NCBI GenBank assembly: GCA_018660825.1
Contig: JABJJO010000169.1
Coordinates: forward strand, 1-64,000
DNA: 64,000 nucleotides
Reading direction: 5' to 3'
DNA from: Planctomycetaceae bacterium
GTDB taxonomy: Bacteria; Planctomycetota; Planctomycetia; Pirellulales; Pirellulaceae
Part shown: in pieces, positions 46,562 to 57,900 of the stretch
How positions within the stretch are numbered: position 1 is the stretch's first letter
Layout: every line of letters starts with the position of its first letter
Notes under the pieces: generated by a model
Database searches by the model: none
What the model was told of the DNA's origin: nothing
The model's input: the letters and a program-made list of their open reading frames with translations, nothing else
Made by a program: the position numbers and the translations under genes

Positions 46562-47303
46562 GGGCTGGTTGATTGCTAAACTGATCTAATTGCAGTAAGT
46601 TCGCCCTACGAGACGTTAATACCGACTGCAACAATTTACCATTTCTATGAGTAAGTCGTACAGTAGGCAGGGAATCCAAAATCATCTTGCTCAATATGGT
46701 GAGTTTTGATCAAAATAACTTTCCCCAGATTTGGTAGGTCGAGACATCGCCAATACCAGATGTAGTGGTTGGTGTTTTTTTTTCAAATTTTTTTCTCCAG
46801 ACGTTTGATATTTTCACTGGAACTTGTCACAATTTCACCTTCTTGCTTCCCACAAGAATATTCAGGTATTGCATTAACCGTTTAAGGAGAAAACAGAACG
46901 GTCACCGAAAAGGATTTCGCTCCCGGACGAGGTACAATTTTTGTATGCGGGGGAGAAACCGAAGCGGAACGCAATTTGCCTTGATCTCGAAGTCAATGAT
47001 TGACTTGAACGAACGGATTCGTAGCAACAGACTTTATGCCTGCTGCATGAGATTAACGATAAATGTGTTCTAGGCAACACCTGAAGTTATAAGCAATCAT
47101 TCAAATGGATTTGTTTGTATTTGTATTCTTTCTTTAAGCGATGCCTGTTCAGTTTCATTTGTGGCAAGACCCTAAACTCTTGTAGTTTTCCTTGTCCCAA
47201 CAATATCTCGTACTTTGCCGGGCCGTTCTGCTTCTCTCTTAAAACATCTTACGCTTCCAGCGCATTTTTTTCTGGAGGCTTGAGTATCTGAAAGGGATTA
47301 CAG
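46562..47303. other. 742-bp intergenic region without a convincing gene
   Basis: It separates the divergent OleA-like and PuuD-like genes. Open frames here (for example 46765-47073, plus) lack plausible composition and family features. An AGGAG-like site at 46884-46889 is not followed by a start codon. The central part holds a cluster of compact hairpins, listed separately. T-rich runs occur at 46774-46797. Just before the PuuD-like gene a CUUCCAG/CUGGAGG hairpin is followed by AAAGGGA, a good ribosome site. Confidence 0.7.
46906..47022. ncRNA. Candidate structured RNA: four consecutive hairpins
   Basis: Four hairpins lie within 117 bp. CGAAA/TTTCG with loop AGGA is at 46906-46919. A nested one has outer stem CTCCC/GGGAG and inner stem TACAA/TTGTA at 46920-46955. 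AAGTCAA/TTGACTT with loop TGA is at 46990-47006. ACGAA/TTCGT with loop CGGA is at 47009-47022. The first and last share the loop form NGGA. The region has no coding gene. It could be a small RNA or the leader of the PuuD-like gene; orientation is not settled and no known RNA family was recognised. Confidence 0.3.
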
Positions 47304-48071
47304 ATGCAGAAGAAACCACTTATTGGACTCAACTTAGATTTCAAATCGAAAACACGCGATACCGCAGCGTACTATTTCCTAGCCGCGGGTTACGTCGAAG
47401 GAATTCTCCGCGGGGGCGGCATTCCTGTGATTGTGCCGATTATGGAGGATGAAGAGGATATCGCAGCCGCATTGAAAAACCTTGATGGGTTTATCCTCGT
47501 AGGCGGACTTGACCTAGATCCTCACCGTGACGGTTTCATGCGACACACGTCGTGTAAAATCATGAGCGCTGAACGCGAACTTTTCGATCGCACCCTTTGT
47601 CGTCAAATCTGCGACAAACGCCTCAATGTGTTCGGCATCGGTGCTGGGATGCAATTATTGAATCTAACGATGGGTGGCAATCTTCACCTGCATATTCCGG
47701 AAGCGTTACCTAATGCCGTGCCGCATCGAGATCCTCTGTGTCTCGATCACCGACATGGCTTGGACATCACGCCCGGTTCATTGCTCGAACGCATTTATGG
47801 CGATGGCGAAATCCGCGTTAACAGCAACCACCACATGTCCGTGGATGAAGTCGCTGCGGGATTCAACATTACGGCTCGCTGTCCGGATGGAGTGATCGAG
47901 GGGATTGAAGCAGATGCAGAGGATTGGGTTGCCATCGGCACGCAATTCCACCCAGAAGCCCCATCGGCAACCGCCATGGACTTCCGTGTCATTGAAGAGT
48001 TCATCGAAGACGTGAAGGCAATCAAAGCAACCGGCACTCGATTCGTCGAAGAAGTCGCCGCCGCTGCATAA
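47304..48071 (+). CDS. PuuD-family (class I glutamine amidotransferase-like) protein lacking the nucleophile Cys
   Basis: 255 residues with the gamma-glutamyl-GABA hydrolase (peptidase C26) layout: GFILVGGLDLDPHRDG, the nucleophile region, HRHGLDITPGSLLERIYG, VNSNHHMSVDEVAAGF and GTQFHPEAPSA with His216 and Glu218 of the triad. At the nucleophile elbow, where the family has GICRGMQ, this protein reads GIGAGMQ: G113 replaces Cys and A114 replaces Arg. Hydrolysis by the standard mechanism should be impossible. It may be a binding or regulatory protein. AGGGA lies 7 nt before the ATG. No signal peptide. Confidence 0.88.
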   Translation: MQKKPLIGLNLDFKSKTRDTAAYYFLAAGYVEGILRGGGIPVIVPIMEDEEDIAAALKNLDGFILVGGLDLDPHRDGFMRHTSCKIMSAERELFDRTLCRQICDKRLNVFGIGAGMQLLNLTMGGNLHLHIPEALPNAVPHRDPLCLDHRHGLDITPGSLLERIYGDGEIRVNSNHHMSVDEVAAGFNITARCPDGVIEGIEADAEDWVAIGTQFHPEAPSATAMDFRVIEEFIEDVKAIKATGTRFVEEVAAAA

Positions 48072-48267
48072 GCACTTCACACTCGATCGATAATCCCACC
48101 ACTACAGCACTGGTGTAGTCCGGAGTCGCCATCGATTTCAGACTACGCCATGCTCAGTGGTTTAGTTACCAAACCTTTCGCTGTGCGCAAATACAATTAC
48201 CGTTTGAAAATTACCTCCAACGATACCCAATTTTGACATCGGTGATAATTAGTATTAATTCGTGAAC

Positions 48268-50979
48268 TTACAGCAACTTTCGTAATACCGTTTGTAAAAT
48301 ACCACCATTGCGATAGTAGTCCATTTCTACTGGCGTATCGATGCGAACGACCGTTGCCAACTCGACAACTCTGCCGTCTTCTCTAGTCGCCTTTACGGTT
48401 AACTGCGATAGGGGTTTGAGCGAATCGTCAAGTCCAACGACTTCGAATACTTCCTCACCGGTCAGACCTAAACTTTGATGAGTTTGACCATCTAATAACT
48501 CCAACGGCAAGACGCCCATCATCACTAAGTTACTGCGGTGAATGCGTTCATAACTAGCCGCAATAACCGCTCGAACGCCTAGCAACTGCGTCCCCTTCGC
48601 GGCCCAATCACGACTACTACCCGTGCCATATTCCGTGCCAGCTAAAACCACCAATGGCACGCCAGCGCTTTGGTACTTCATCGACGCGTCGTAAATGGAC
48701 ATACCTTCGCCAGAAGGCAAATGACGAGTCACTCCGCCTTCCGTACCGGGGGCCAATTTATTGCGTATACGAATGTTCGCAAACGTCCCTCGCAACATCA
48801 CGCGGTCATTTCCACGCCGTGAACCATAGCTATTAAAGTCTGCTTGTTCAACGCCCCGTTCTAGCAAAAAACTTCCCGCTGGGCTGTCTTTGGCAATTGC
48901 ACCGGCAGGTGAAATATGATCGGTTGTCGTGCTATCGCCCAAGAACGCTAGCACTCGAGCACCAACAATCGGTTCAATCGATGGTACTTCCACAGGTAAA
49001 TCCACCAGGAACGGCGGTTCTTGAATATAGGACGATTCATCATTCCAAACGTAAATGTCACTATCACTGGTCTCGATCGCATTCCATTTTTCATTGGAAT
49101 CAAACGCATTTCCATAACGTTGCTTGAACATCTCGCTGTTAACCGCGTGATCCAAAACATCCTGCACCTCTTCGCGACTAGGCCAAATATCTTTCAAGAA
49201 CACCTCGTTACCTGCCTTATCAATACCCAACGATTGAGTATCAAAATCAAATCTAGTGGTTCCTGCTATGGCATAGGCGACAACCAATGGTGGACTTGCC
49301 AAATAGTTCGCCTTCACGTGCTGGTTCACTCGCCCTTCAAAATTACGATTTCCTGACAAGACCGAACAGGCGACTAGGTCACCCGCTTCGATGGCAGCGG
49401 AAACCGCTGCTGGCAATGGTCCGCTATTGCCAATACAAGTCGTGCAACCATACCCCACAACATTGAAGCCGAGTTGGTTCAATGCATCACTCAGCCCAGC
49501 CTTATCCAAGTAGTCCGTTACGACACGAGATCCTGGGGCAAGACTCGTCTTCACATGCGACTGAACTTGCAGACCCTTGGCCGCAGCTTTTTGAGCTACT
49601 AAACCAGCAGCGACCATGACCGATGGATTACTTGTATTCGTGCAACTGGTGATGGCAGCGATCACGACCGCGCCATGAGTCAATTCTGAGTCACCACTGG
49701 GCAAAGCGGCGACTGCCGAAGTTTGCAACGCATCGCCGGACAATTCAAATCCTCCCCCGCTGATCGGTGTTTCCAGCACTTCACTGAAGGCTTGTTTCAT
49801 ATCAACAAGTGCGATGCGATCTTGAGGTCGTTTTGGCCCGGCTAGTGACGGCACAACAGCGGATAAATCTAACGTGACGTAAGACGAATAGGTGGGTGTT
49901 GGTGCGTCGGCACTACAGAACAAGCCTTGCTCCTGCGTATAGCGTTTTACCAGCTCAACGTTTTCGTCGCTACGACCCGTCTGTCGTAGATACCGCAATG
50001 TTTCATCGTCGACAGGAAAAAATCCCATTGTTGCGCCGTATTCGGGAGCCATATTGGCTAATGTCGCGCGGTCTGCCAAGCTCATACCTCGGACACCAGC
50101 ACCATAAAATTCTACAAATTTGCCAACAACACCTTCTTTGCGTAGTATTTCGACTACTAGCAGCACTAGGTCAGTGGCTGTAGCCCCGGCCGGCATTTCA
50201 CCAGTTAACTCGAACCCGACAACTTCGGGCATCAACATATAGATCGGTTGTCCCAGCATTACGCCTTCCGCTTCGATACCCCCAACTCCCCAACCAACGA
50301 CGCCCAGACCATTGATCATCGTTGTATGACTGTCCGTTCCGACTAGTGTATCGGGGATAGCAATTGGGCCTTGCGCATCCTCAGAGCGACAAACGCCACT
50401 AGCCAAAAACTCTAAGTTGACTTGATGAACGATGCCAACGTTGGGCGGTACCACTCGAAAATTATCAAATGCTCCTTGGCCCCAACGCAAGAATTCATAT
50501 CGCTCACCGTTGCGAATAAACTCTAATTCAACGTTTGCCCCGAGAGCATCGAGTGATGCGAAATTGTCAACTTGAACCGAATGATCGATGACCAAGTCCA
50601 CTGGGATCAACGGATTAATTTTACGGGGATCACCACCCAGTCGCTCCATCGCGGAACGCATTGCCGCCAAGTCCACAACAGCTGGTACGCCGGTAAAGTC
50701 CTGTAGCACCACTCGAGCAGGTTTAAACGGGATCTCATGGTTGCCCGGATCGACAGCATTCCAATTGGCTAAGCACCGTACATCTTCTTCGGTGACGACA
50801 TATCCATCGCAATTCCGTAGAACAGATTCTAACAATACCCGAATCGAATACGGCAATTTGCTAACATCACCAATGCCCTGCTCTGTCAACTTTGACAATC
50901 GGTAGATGCCAATTTCGCCATTACCGCTATCGAAATTGTCGCGTGTATTGAAGGGGTCAAAAGTAGTGGCATCACTCAT
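48268..50979 (-). CDS. acnA: Aconitate hydratase A
   Basis: 903 residues, the normal length for AcnA/IRP1-type aconitase. The 4Fe-4S cysteines are in [14 protein letters not shown] and [15 protein letters not shown]. Substrate-binding blocks include [20 protein letters not shown]-type sequence near residue 207 and a C-terminal swivel domain with [17 protein letters not shown]. It isomerises citrate to isocitrate in the TCA cycle; apo-enzymes of this family can bind mRNA. Monocistronic, cytoplasmic. Confidence 0.98.
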   Translation of the reverse strand: MSDATTFDPFNTRDNFDSGNGEIGIYRLSKLTEQGIGDVSKLPYSIRVLLESVLRNCDGYVVTEEDVRCLANWNAVDPGNHEIPFKPARVVLQDFTGVPAVVDLAAMRSAMERLGGDPRKINPLIPVDLVIDHSVQVDNFASLDALGANVELEFIRNGERYEFLRWGQGAFDNFRVVPPNVGIVHQVNLEFLASGVCRSEDAQGPIAIPDTLVGTDSHTTMINGLGVVGWGVGGIEAEGVMLGQPIYMLMPEVVGFELTGEMPAGATATDLVLLVVEILRKEGVVGKFVEFYGAGVRGMSLADRATLANMAPEYGATMGFFPVDDETLRYLRQTGRSDENVELVKRYTQEQGLFCSADAPTPTYSSYVTLDLSAVVPSLAGPKRPQDRIALVDMKQAFSEVLETPISGGGFELSGDALQTSAVAALPSGDSELTHGAVVIAAITSCTNTSNPSVMVAAGLVAQKAAAKGLQVQSHVKTSLAPGSRVVTDYLDKAGLSDALNQLGFNVVGYGCTTCIGNSGPLPAAVSAAIEAGDLVACSVLSGNRNFEGRVNQHVKANYLASPPLVVAYAIAGTTRFDFDTQSLGIDKAGNEVFLKDIWPSREEVQDVLDHAVNSEMFKQRYGNAFDSNEKWNAIETSDSDIYVWNDESSYIQEPPFLVDLPVEVPSIEPIVGARVLAFLGDSTTTDHISPAGAIAKDSPAGSFLLERGVEQADFNSYGSRRGNDRVMLRGTFANIRIRNKLAPGTEGGVTRHLPSGEGMSIYDASMKYQSAGVPLVVLAGTEYGTGSSRDWAAKGTQLLGVRAVIAASYERIHRSNLVMMGVLPLELLDGQTHQSLGLTGEEVFEVVGLDDSLKPLSQLTVKATREDGRVVELATVVRIDTPVEMDYYRNGGILQTVLRKLL

Positions 50980-51025
50980 GTATCTATTCTTCCGTTAAAC
51001 GTTGAGAGTTCGGTGCTTATGTACT

Positions 51026-51166
51026 TTACAGTTTACCGTTGCCGGTGCATCTTTGACAGTCACCCATTGTAGGCCGGTAGACACCAGCGGACACCGACAA
51101 CTTTTTCGTGGTCGTGACGGGTCGCGTTAGTCGCCGAGAGCCTGATTGTCCTACCAAGCCAGTCAT
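51026..51166 (-). CDS. Possible 46-residue protein with a CxxCxGxG motif
   Basis: An open frame starts 7 bp after the dcd stop, with GGA close upstream, and ends with TAA at 51026-51028. Its C-terminus reads GDCQRCTGNGKL, a half DnaJ-type CxxCxGxG zinc-binding motif; the rest is basic and unremarkable (MTGLVGQSGSRRLTRP). Position right after dcd supports cotranslation, but the frame is short and may be chance. No family recognised. Confidence 0.25.
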   Translation of the reverse strand: MTGLVGQSGSRRLTRPVTTTKKLSVSAGVYRPTMGDCQRCTGNGKL

Positions 51167-51173
51167 CCATTTC

Positions 51174-51761
51174 CTACGAACCGTTGGGGTTCGGCTTCTT
51201 GATAAAATCAAGCGTCATCTGGGGCGAATCGAATTCCGCGTCAGGGTTTAATTCACGATATAGCAAACTTGGCTGAATATCTCGGCTGTTTTGATATTTC
51301 CCGTTTTCGTAATTAGTAATGTCGCCGGCGACTTCGTGATAGAAAATCTGGCAAATCTGAATTCCCGGGTAGATTTTCACCGGTTGGACCGCAAACATCT
51401 CCAACGTCCAAAATCCTTTAAATCCCACGTCGCCAAATCCGGCGGTCACATGTACAAACAACCCCAAGCGACCAATCGAAGAACGACCTTCTATCATCGG
51501 CACTAGTCCGTGTGTCTCAGTTCGTTCTACAGTCCGAGCCAAGAACAACTGATTCGGCGTCAGTACCATCCCGCTCTCAGGAATCTTCAAACGCCGCACT
51601 CGGTTAACTTGTCGCATGTCCAACACAACTTCCTCGTAAACCATCACTTCGTCGTGCAGCGTGAGATTATAGCTATTGGGATTCAAATGGTCTTCATTGA
51701 ACGGGTCAATTACAATCGCATCACCCATTCGTTTCTTGATTTCTTGACCGGAAAGAATCAT
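51174..51761 (-). CDS. dcd: dCTP deaminase
   Basis: 195 residues, family length. The trimeric dUTPase-fold blocks are clear: EGRSSIGRLGLFVHVTAGFG (substrate site with the Arg, Ser and the catalytic Glu region), GFKGFWTLEMFAVQPVKIY and QICQIFYHEV. It converts dCTP to dUTP (or dUMP in bifunctional forms) for thymidylate synthesis. Cytoplasmic. 84 bp downstream of endonuclease III on the same strand. Confidence 0.96.
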   Translation of the reverse strand: MILSGQEIKKRMGDAIVIDPFNEDHLNPNSYNLTLHDEVMVYEEVVLDMRQVNRVRRLKIPESGMVLTPNQLFLARTVERTETHGLVPMIEGRSSIGRLGLFVHVTAGFGDVGFKGFWTLEMFAVQPVKIYPGIQICQIFYHEVAGDITNYENGKYQNSRDIQPSLLYRELNPDAEFDSPQMTLDFIKKPNPNGS

Positions 51762-51845
51762 TACTGTTTTACCCTATCTATCTTAGATACTAACACCACG
51801 CAAAACCAACGCACCCATTACAGATGCACCATTCGATACCAAACC

Positions 51846-52499
51846 CTAATTTATACCAATTCGCGGGCAAAACCGCTTCATGGAACACTCTTCGCACAAA
51901 GGTTTCCTCGCATCACACACTTGCCGACCGTGATGAATCATTCGATGGGAATAATATATCCAGTCTTTCTTGGCAACGACTTGCATCAACTCCCGTTCTA
52001 CCTTCACCGCATCCGTTTCACTCGTCAATCCTAACCGGCGACTTATTCTACCAACATGCGTGTCCACGACGACCCCCGCAGCAATACCAAATTCTGTTCC
52101 GAGCAACACATTGGCCGTCTTGCGACCGACCCCTGGCAATTTCACCAAATCATCTAGGCACTGCGGTGGATCTCCATCGAATTTTTCCACCAACTGACTG
52201 GCGCACCCTCGGATGTTCTTGGCCTTTACCCTGAAGAATCCGGCACTTTTCACAATCCGTTCAATCTGAGATTGAGTCGCTACTGCCAAATCAAATGCAG
52301 TTGGATATTTTTCAAACAACTTCTTAGTCACAATATTCACGCGTTCATCAGTGCATTGTGCCGAAAGAATCGTTGCGATCAACAACTGAAACGGCGATTC
52401 ATAATACAAAGCGCATTTTGCATCCGGATAGCCCTTCACCAGATGCCGAACGATACGGCGGGCGTAGTTCTTCTCTTCACGAGTAGCAGTCATTGGCAT
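51846..52499 (-). CDS. nth: Endonuclease III
   Basis: 217 residues from the ATG at 52499; upstream TTG and downstream ATG at 52493 are alternatives, and no strong ribosome site decides. Motifs: LSAQCTDERVN, helix-hairpin-helix LVKLPGVGRKTANVLLG with the catalytic Lys, VVVDTHVGRISRRLGL with the catalytic Asp, and the C-terminal 4Fe-4S loop with spacing C-x6-C-x2-C-x5-C (CDARKPLCEECSMKRFC). It excises oxidised pyrimidines in base-excision repair. Confidence 0.96.
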   Translation of the reverse strand: MPMTATREEKNYARRIVRHLVKGYPDAKCALYYESPFQLLIATILSAQCTDERVNIVTKKLFEKYPTAFDLAVATQSQIERIVKSAGFFRVKAKNIRGCASQLVEKFDGDPPQCLDDLVKLPGVGRKTANVLLGTEFGIAAGVVVDTHVGRISRRLGLTSETDAVKVERELMQVVAKKDWIYYSHRMIHHGRQVCDARKPLCEECSMKRFCPRIGIN

Positions 52500-52825
52500 C
52501 CACGAATAGGCAAGCAAATTACAAGTTGTTAGCAGGCTATAGTGTTACGCACCGTGCCACAGAAGGCAAATGATTTTGAGCAGAAACAGCTAGATTAAAC
52601 TAATTTTTTTCTCTACCGCACCACCACACTTCGCTGTTGAAAAACGGTGAACATCCAAACGGACAGTTGCGTTAAACGCCCCTATCACCCTCCCCCCAAT
52701 CCGTCGCCCATTGACTAGTTAACTATTCTCGACATAACATAAAGCTAGACGACTAATTCTGTTGCCTTTACTGCGGTACACAAGATCCTATTTTACTTCA
52801 AGCGTCCTCACAAACCGATTCAAAC
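52500..52825. other. Intergenic region between nth and folE
   Basis: 326 bp between divergent genes. No gene is seen. A TTGACT at about 52706 followed by an A/T-rich stretch could be a promoter for folE, but no good -10 box can be set. A C-rich stretch (CCCTCCCCCC) lies at about 52687-52698. Confidence 0.5.
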
Positions 52826-53434
52826 ATGTCTGACTCTCCTGCTCAAAACACCGCACCTGTCACCAGCGAAGTGGACTTGCCTCGCATTGAAAAGGCCGTT
52901 CGTGAAATTCTCATTGGCATTGGTGAGGATCCAGATCGCGATGGACTGCTAGAAACTCCCGCTCGAGTCGCCCGCATGTACGCGGAAATGTTCAGCGGTC
53001 TGCGCCAAGATCCACATGAACACACTGACAAATTCTTTGAAGAGAAATATGACGAAGTTGTTCTAGTTCGGGACATCAGTTTTTGCAGTATGTGCGAACA
53101 TCACCTATTACCATTTGTCGGCAAAGCACACATTGGTTACATGCCCAATGGGAAGGTGATCGGACTGAGCAAACTGGCTCGAGTCGTAGAAGTCGTTGCG
53201 CGTCGCCCTCAAGTCCAAGAACGTCTAACCGAAACAGTTGCCGACCTGCTACTCGACGCACTCGATGCTAAAGGGGTAGCAGTTATTATCGAAGCGGATC
53301 ATAGTTGTATGACAATTCGCGGCGTTCGCAAACCTGGCAGTTTGACCATCACATCGGCGATGCGAGGGATTTTCCGCAGCAACCTGTCGAGTCGGTCTGA
53401 AATCATGCAACTCATCTACGGCAATCGCCGGTAA
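52826..53434 (+). CDS. folE: GTP cyclohydrolase I
   Basis: 202 residues. Motifs: [19 protein letters not shown], zinc and substrate block [20 protein letters not shown] (C90, H93) and third zinc Cys C161 in [15 protein letters not shown]. It forms dihydroneopterin triphosphate from GTP, the entry to folate or to 7-deazaguanine and biopterin synthesis. Cytoplasmic decamer in known members. The membrane-protein gene begins 10 bp after its stop. Confidence 0.97.
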   Translation: MSDSPAQNTAPVTSEVDLPRIEKAVREILIGIGEDPDRDGLLETPARVARMYAEMFSGLRQDPHEHTDKFFEEKYDEVVLVRDISFCSMCEHHLLPFVGKAHIGYMPNGKVIGLSKLARVVEVVARRPQVQERLTETVADLLLDALDAKGVAVIIEADHSCMTIRGVRKPGSLTITSAMRGIFRSNLSSRSEIMQLIYGNRR

Positions 53435-53444
53435 GAGGATTGTT

Positions 53445-54227
53445 GTGACACTACTCTGGGAAATACTCCAGTTTGTACTGAGGCTTAGCTTCGGCATGTC
53501 CTTAGCAATGCTGCTAACGAGTTCTAAAATCGTTACTAGCGGATTTTTTCGAGTCCACCTGTGGGTCATCATGGGGCTTAACGTATTTGGCGTATTGGTG
53601 ATCTGGACCGCCGGGGCAGAACACGTCCCGACACAACACGTAAGTTTACTGACGCTTGTTATCGTGAACGCGATTACAAGTTATGTTGCTGCGAGCATCT
53701 GGATCTACGAGAAAGCTCGAGCGGGCAAGTTAGCCCTGCTCGTAGTCACCATCCTTATGCTGACTTCAGCCTATTTGACAACTGATTTTCCAGAAAACCA
53801 TACGACCCCCCAAATCATCTCCGTCCTCTTGGAAATTGTCAGTTCCGGGGCATTGGTGGGCGCCGTCATGATGAGCATGCTGCTGGGACACTGGTACCTC
53901 AACACGCCAGGCATGAAACATGACCCCCTGCACAAACTACTGGCTTTCTGCCTATTGGCACTGGCCATTCGCACGGTTATTTCAGCAACCGGAACATATT
54001 TCTACGTTGCTGCAAACGAAGTTGCTACAAGTTGGTGGATTTTTGTGTCTCTTCGCTGGGTCACGGGCATCGCGGCCACATTGATCATGGTGATATTGGC
54101 TCAATTAACTTTGCGCGTACCGAACACTCAAAGCGCTACCGGAATTCTGTACGCGGCCACGGTCGTCGTGCTTGTTGGCGAACTTACTGCTCAACTGCTC
54201 TCGGAAAACGTGCTCTACCCTCTCTAA
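53445..54227 (+). CDS. Polytopic membrane protein of unknown function
   Basis: 260 residues starting with GTG at 53445 after an AAGAGG site in the folE stop region. About eight membrane helices are visible, for example GLNVFGVLVIWTAG, LLVVTILMLTSAYLTTD, VSSGALVGAVMMSMLLGHWY and GIAATLIMVILAQLTL. His in helix 5 (GHWYL) and an Arg in helix 6 (LAIRTVI) are notable polar residues in membranes. No family recognised. Cotranscription with folE is likely. Confidence 0.8.
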   Translation: MTLLWEILQFVLRLSFGMSLAMLLTSSKIVTSGFFRVHLWVIMGLNVFGVLVIWTAGAEHVPTQHVSLLTLVIVNAITSYVAASIWIYEKARAGKLALLVVTILMLTSAYLTTDFPENHTTPQIISVLLEIVSSGALVGAVMMSMLLGHWYLNTPGMKHDPLHKLLAFCLLALAIRTVISATGTYFYVAANEVATSWWIFVSLRWVTGIAATLIMVILAQLTLRVPNTQSATGILYAATVVVLVGELTAQLLSENVLYPL

Positions 54228-54335
54228 TCTGACCCAACCACGGTACAATCCAAGATGGCTTAAAGACACCTGCTTCACAGCGACACTATTGTCCCGATTT
54301 TACTGACCTTCCTTTACCCAAACCACTACCATCCA

Positions 54336-54881
54336 ATGAACGTTACCTTCCGCTGTCGAAACTGTGATTCTATTACGCGCGAGTTATACCAAACGGATAC
54401 CACGATATTCACGTGCCCTGCTTGTCAGACTGCCCACGAAATCCCGGTTGATGCAATCGGCGCCGACGCAACTAACCAAATAGTCGTCACTCGCTGCATG
54501 GTTTGCCCTGGCAAAGAACTCTATTTCCGCAAGCAATTCAATCAACGACTTGGAATCACGATCATTGGACTCGGTTTCGCAGCAAGCACTGTTGCCTACT
54601 ACAACCACCACTTGATTTGGGTCTATGGGATTCTTTTTTTCACGGCGGGCATCGATCTCTTATTCTACATTTTTACCGGTAACCTATTACAATGTTATAA
54701 ATGTAATAGCGAGTATCGTGGTTTTGAAGAGTCAATTGAATATGAACCATTCAACCTTGAAATCCACGAAAAGTATCATCAACAGCGTATTCGACTGGAA
54801 CGTGAACAGCAGGACGCCAAGTGGATTGCCACGCACGCCCCCCCTCAAACCACGACAACTGACGAAACGCCCAGCCATTGA
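54336..54881 (+). CDS. Zinc-ribbon membrane protein of unknown function
   Basis: 181 residues. Two N-terminal CxxC pairs (CRNC and CPAC, about residues 7-32) form a zinc ribbon, a third pair is CMVC near residue 55, and a fourth, CYKC, follows the membrane region. Two membrane helices (about 72-112: ITIIGLGFAASTVAYY and WVYGILFFTAGIDLLFYIF) separate them. The C-terminal third is charged and helical (EIHEKYHQQRIRLEREQQD). Known zinc-ribbon membrane proteins of planctomycetes are unassigned. It lies between the membrane protein and the FAD/Fe-S gene. Confidence 0.78.
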   Translation: MNVTFRCRNCDSITRELYQTDTTIFTCPACQTAHEIPVDAIGADATNQIVVTRCMVCPGKELYFRKQFNQRLGITIIGLGFAASTVAYYNHHLIWVYGILFFTAGIDLLFYIFTGNLLQCYKCNSEYRGFEESIEYEPFNLEIHEKYHQQRIRLEREQQDAKWIATHAPPQTTTTDETPSH

Positions 54882-54947
54882 ATTCGTTTGCGTTAAACAG
54901 CAACAGCAGTTTAAGACCGCCCCGATTACACCAATAAGGGTTTCATT

Positions 54948-57900
54948 ATGGATCAAGAACGAGCCCGCATTCAGGAAGACCTGCGCGGCGTTATCGATGG
55001 CGAAGTTCGCTGCGACGACTTGTTCTTACAATTGTATTCCAGTGATGCCAGCATTTATCAAATCAAACCACGCGCGGTCATTCGCCCACGGCATGTTCAA
55101 GATGTAGTCGCTACGGTTCAATACGCTACGGAACACGGCATTGCAATACACGCCCGCGGTGCCGGCAGTGGACTCGCCGGAGAATCACTTGGCAGCGGAA
55201 TTGTAATCGATTTCTCCCATTTCATGCGACGGATCATCGATTTTGACGGGGAAACTGTGCACGTGCAACCTGGTGTTGTCTACGCGCACCTCAATAAATA
55301 CTTAGCAAAGCACAACCGACTGTTCGGTCCCGACCCTAGCACAGGCCAAGTCACAACGATGGGCAGCGTGTTAGCGCTGGACAACAGTGGAAGTCATTGG
55401 TTGCGTTACGGCAGCGCGCGAACGCATGTGGAAGAGTTGGAAGTCGTGTTGGCTGACGGTACAGTTTTGCGATTAGGTCAAAATGACAATCTGGAAACCC
55501 TCTGTGCGGTCCCTCATCGTCGCGGACTTACCCAGTTTTCCGAAACACCAACCGTGGGGAGATTAGATGATATCCAGCAGCGACTCAACACGATCCTCGC
55601 AACCCACCACGCCAACATAGCCGAGCACACTCCAAAATCACTCGTGCACCGTTGCGGCTACCACTTGAACAACCTTCGCCAAGGTGAACACCTCAAGTTG
55701 GCCCAATTGATAACCGGCTCGGAGGGGACATTGGGACTGATCACCGCAGCGAAGTTGCGCACCGTGCCGCTGCCACCTCACGTTGGTGTTTTGTTATTGT
55801 TCTTTGACAAAATGGAAAAAGCAATCCAAGCGTCCGCCCATGCCGTCAACATGGATGTCAGTGCCTGCGATCTCCTTGACCGGCGATTGTTGATCCTCGC
55901 GCGCGATACAGACCCTCGTTTCATACAAACAATCCCCAGTGATGCCGAAGCAATGCTGCTCGTGGAAGTGACTGCCGATACGCGTGCCGCAGTGCGAGAT
56001 CGCCTGGCGGACATTACCGAACAAATCCACAAATCAAAACGATTAGCCTTTGCGTCACGAATCGCACTGGAAAAAAAAGAAATCGCCCAAGCTTGGTCGA
56101 TCACACAAAATGTCATCCCCACTCTGTATCGCCTCAAAGGAAATTCCCGCGCCATTCCGTTTGTCGAAGACATCACCGTGCCTCCCGCAGCGATACCGAC
56201 GGTCTTGCCACAACTACAGGAAATTTTACGCAAACACCAAGTGACCGCTTCGATATTTGGGCACATCGGACATGGACAATTTCATATCCGCCCCTTCCTT
56301 GACGTAAATAACCAAGACGACATCCGCAAACTGCATGCCCTCGCCAGTGAGCTGTATGAACCGGTAGTCCAAGCTCAAGGTAGCATCAGTGGTGAACACG
56401 GTGCCGGCTTGAGCCGCACCTGGTTTATGCGGAAACAATTTGGTCCCTTGTACGAAGCCTTTGCGGAAGTGAAACGACTCTTCGACCCGCAGCACATCCT
56501 CAATCCCGGTAAAGTTATCGCCGAGATGCCGCAACCGATCCACAATAACCTCAGGCCCGTGACTCATAACGAACAAAACACAGAACAGGCAACCGAGGAT
56601 GCGCCACCCGTTGGCCCCACGCCTAACACTGTCGAACTTCAACTCGCTTGGTCGCACGAAGAGCTTGCCTACGCCGCCCGTAATTGCAACGGCTGTGCTC
56701 GCTGTAGAACTGAAGATGAAAATTCGCGGATGTGCCCCATCTTCCGCTTCGCACCCCAAGAAGAATCTAGCCCTCGTGCGAAAGCCAATTTAGTGCGTGG
56801 CATCATCACTGGGCGAATGCCCTTGTCAACGATCAATGAGGACCAATTCAAACAGGTCGTCGATTTGTGCGTGAATTGCCATCAATGCCGAATCGAGTGC
56901 CCTGCCGGTGTGGATATTCCACGACTGGTCACCGAAGCCAAAGCTCAATATGTCGCCACCAACGGAATTAGTTTTTCGGACTCACTTTTCACTCGCCTTG
57001 ATCGCACTGCACGCTGGGCCAGCCGATTTAGCCGTTTTTACAATTATGCCATTGCCAATCGAACGCTCCGCTGGATCGCTCAAAAAACCACTGGACTAGC
57101 GCAGGGACGTAAATTGCCCGCCGTAGCCAAATCGAGTTTTCTAAAGTGGGCCGAGCAACAACGACTAGATCGACCTTCACGGGAAGACGGTGACAAAGTT
57201 GTCTATTTCACCGATGTCTTCGCAACTTGGTTTGATACTAACTTAGCCAAAGCGGTCGTCAAAACACTGCAGCACAACGGCATCTCTGTCTATGTGCCCA
57301 CTCAACAGTTATGGTCTGCTGCCGCCGCAATCGCTGAAGGCGATCTGCAGTATGCACGCAAGGTTGCCCAAGTCAACGTCACCATTCTCGCCGATGCCAT
57401 TCGCCAGGGTTATACGGTCGTCACCACCGAACCGGCTGCTGCAATGTGCCTCTCCCAAGAGTACCCGGCACTGCTCGATGATGATGATACGGCACTCGTA
57501 GCAAATCATACGCAAGATGTCTGCCATTATCTTTGGAACTTGCACCGACGCGGTAAATTGGAATTAACATTTCAACCACAAAATTATCAAGTGGGCTATC
57601 ATCTGCCGTGCCACTTACGTGCGCTCCAGGACCATACACCGGGTGAGCATCTGCTACGACTAATCCCCGGCGTCCGAGTGCACCGCATTGAAAAAGGTTG
57701 TTCGGGCATGGCAGGTGTTTTTGGCTTAAAATCGAAAAACTATCGTAACAGTCTTCGCAGCGGTTGGGGTTTATTAAGTACGATGCGAGATTCGGAGATT
57801 CAAGTCGGGACAACTGAATGCAGTGCCTGCAAAATACAAATGGAACAAGGCACCTCTAAACCGACACTGCATCCACTTAAACTCCTAGCACTGGCTTACA

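Noticed and set aside
46883-46981. Peptide-like frame (VTEKDFAPGRGTIFVCGG) in the same gap
   Set aside because: No ATG, GTG or TTG start after the preceding in-frame TAA, and it ends after about 30 codons.
46765-47073. 102-codon frame in the large intergenic gap
   Set aside because: Cys/Arg/Phe-rich composition, no ribosome site, no recognisable motif, and it runs through the hairpin cluster.
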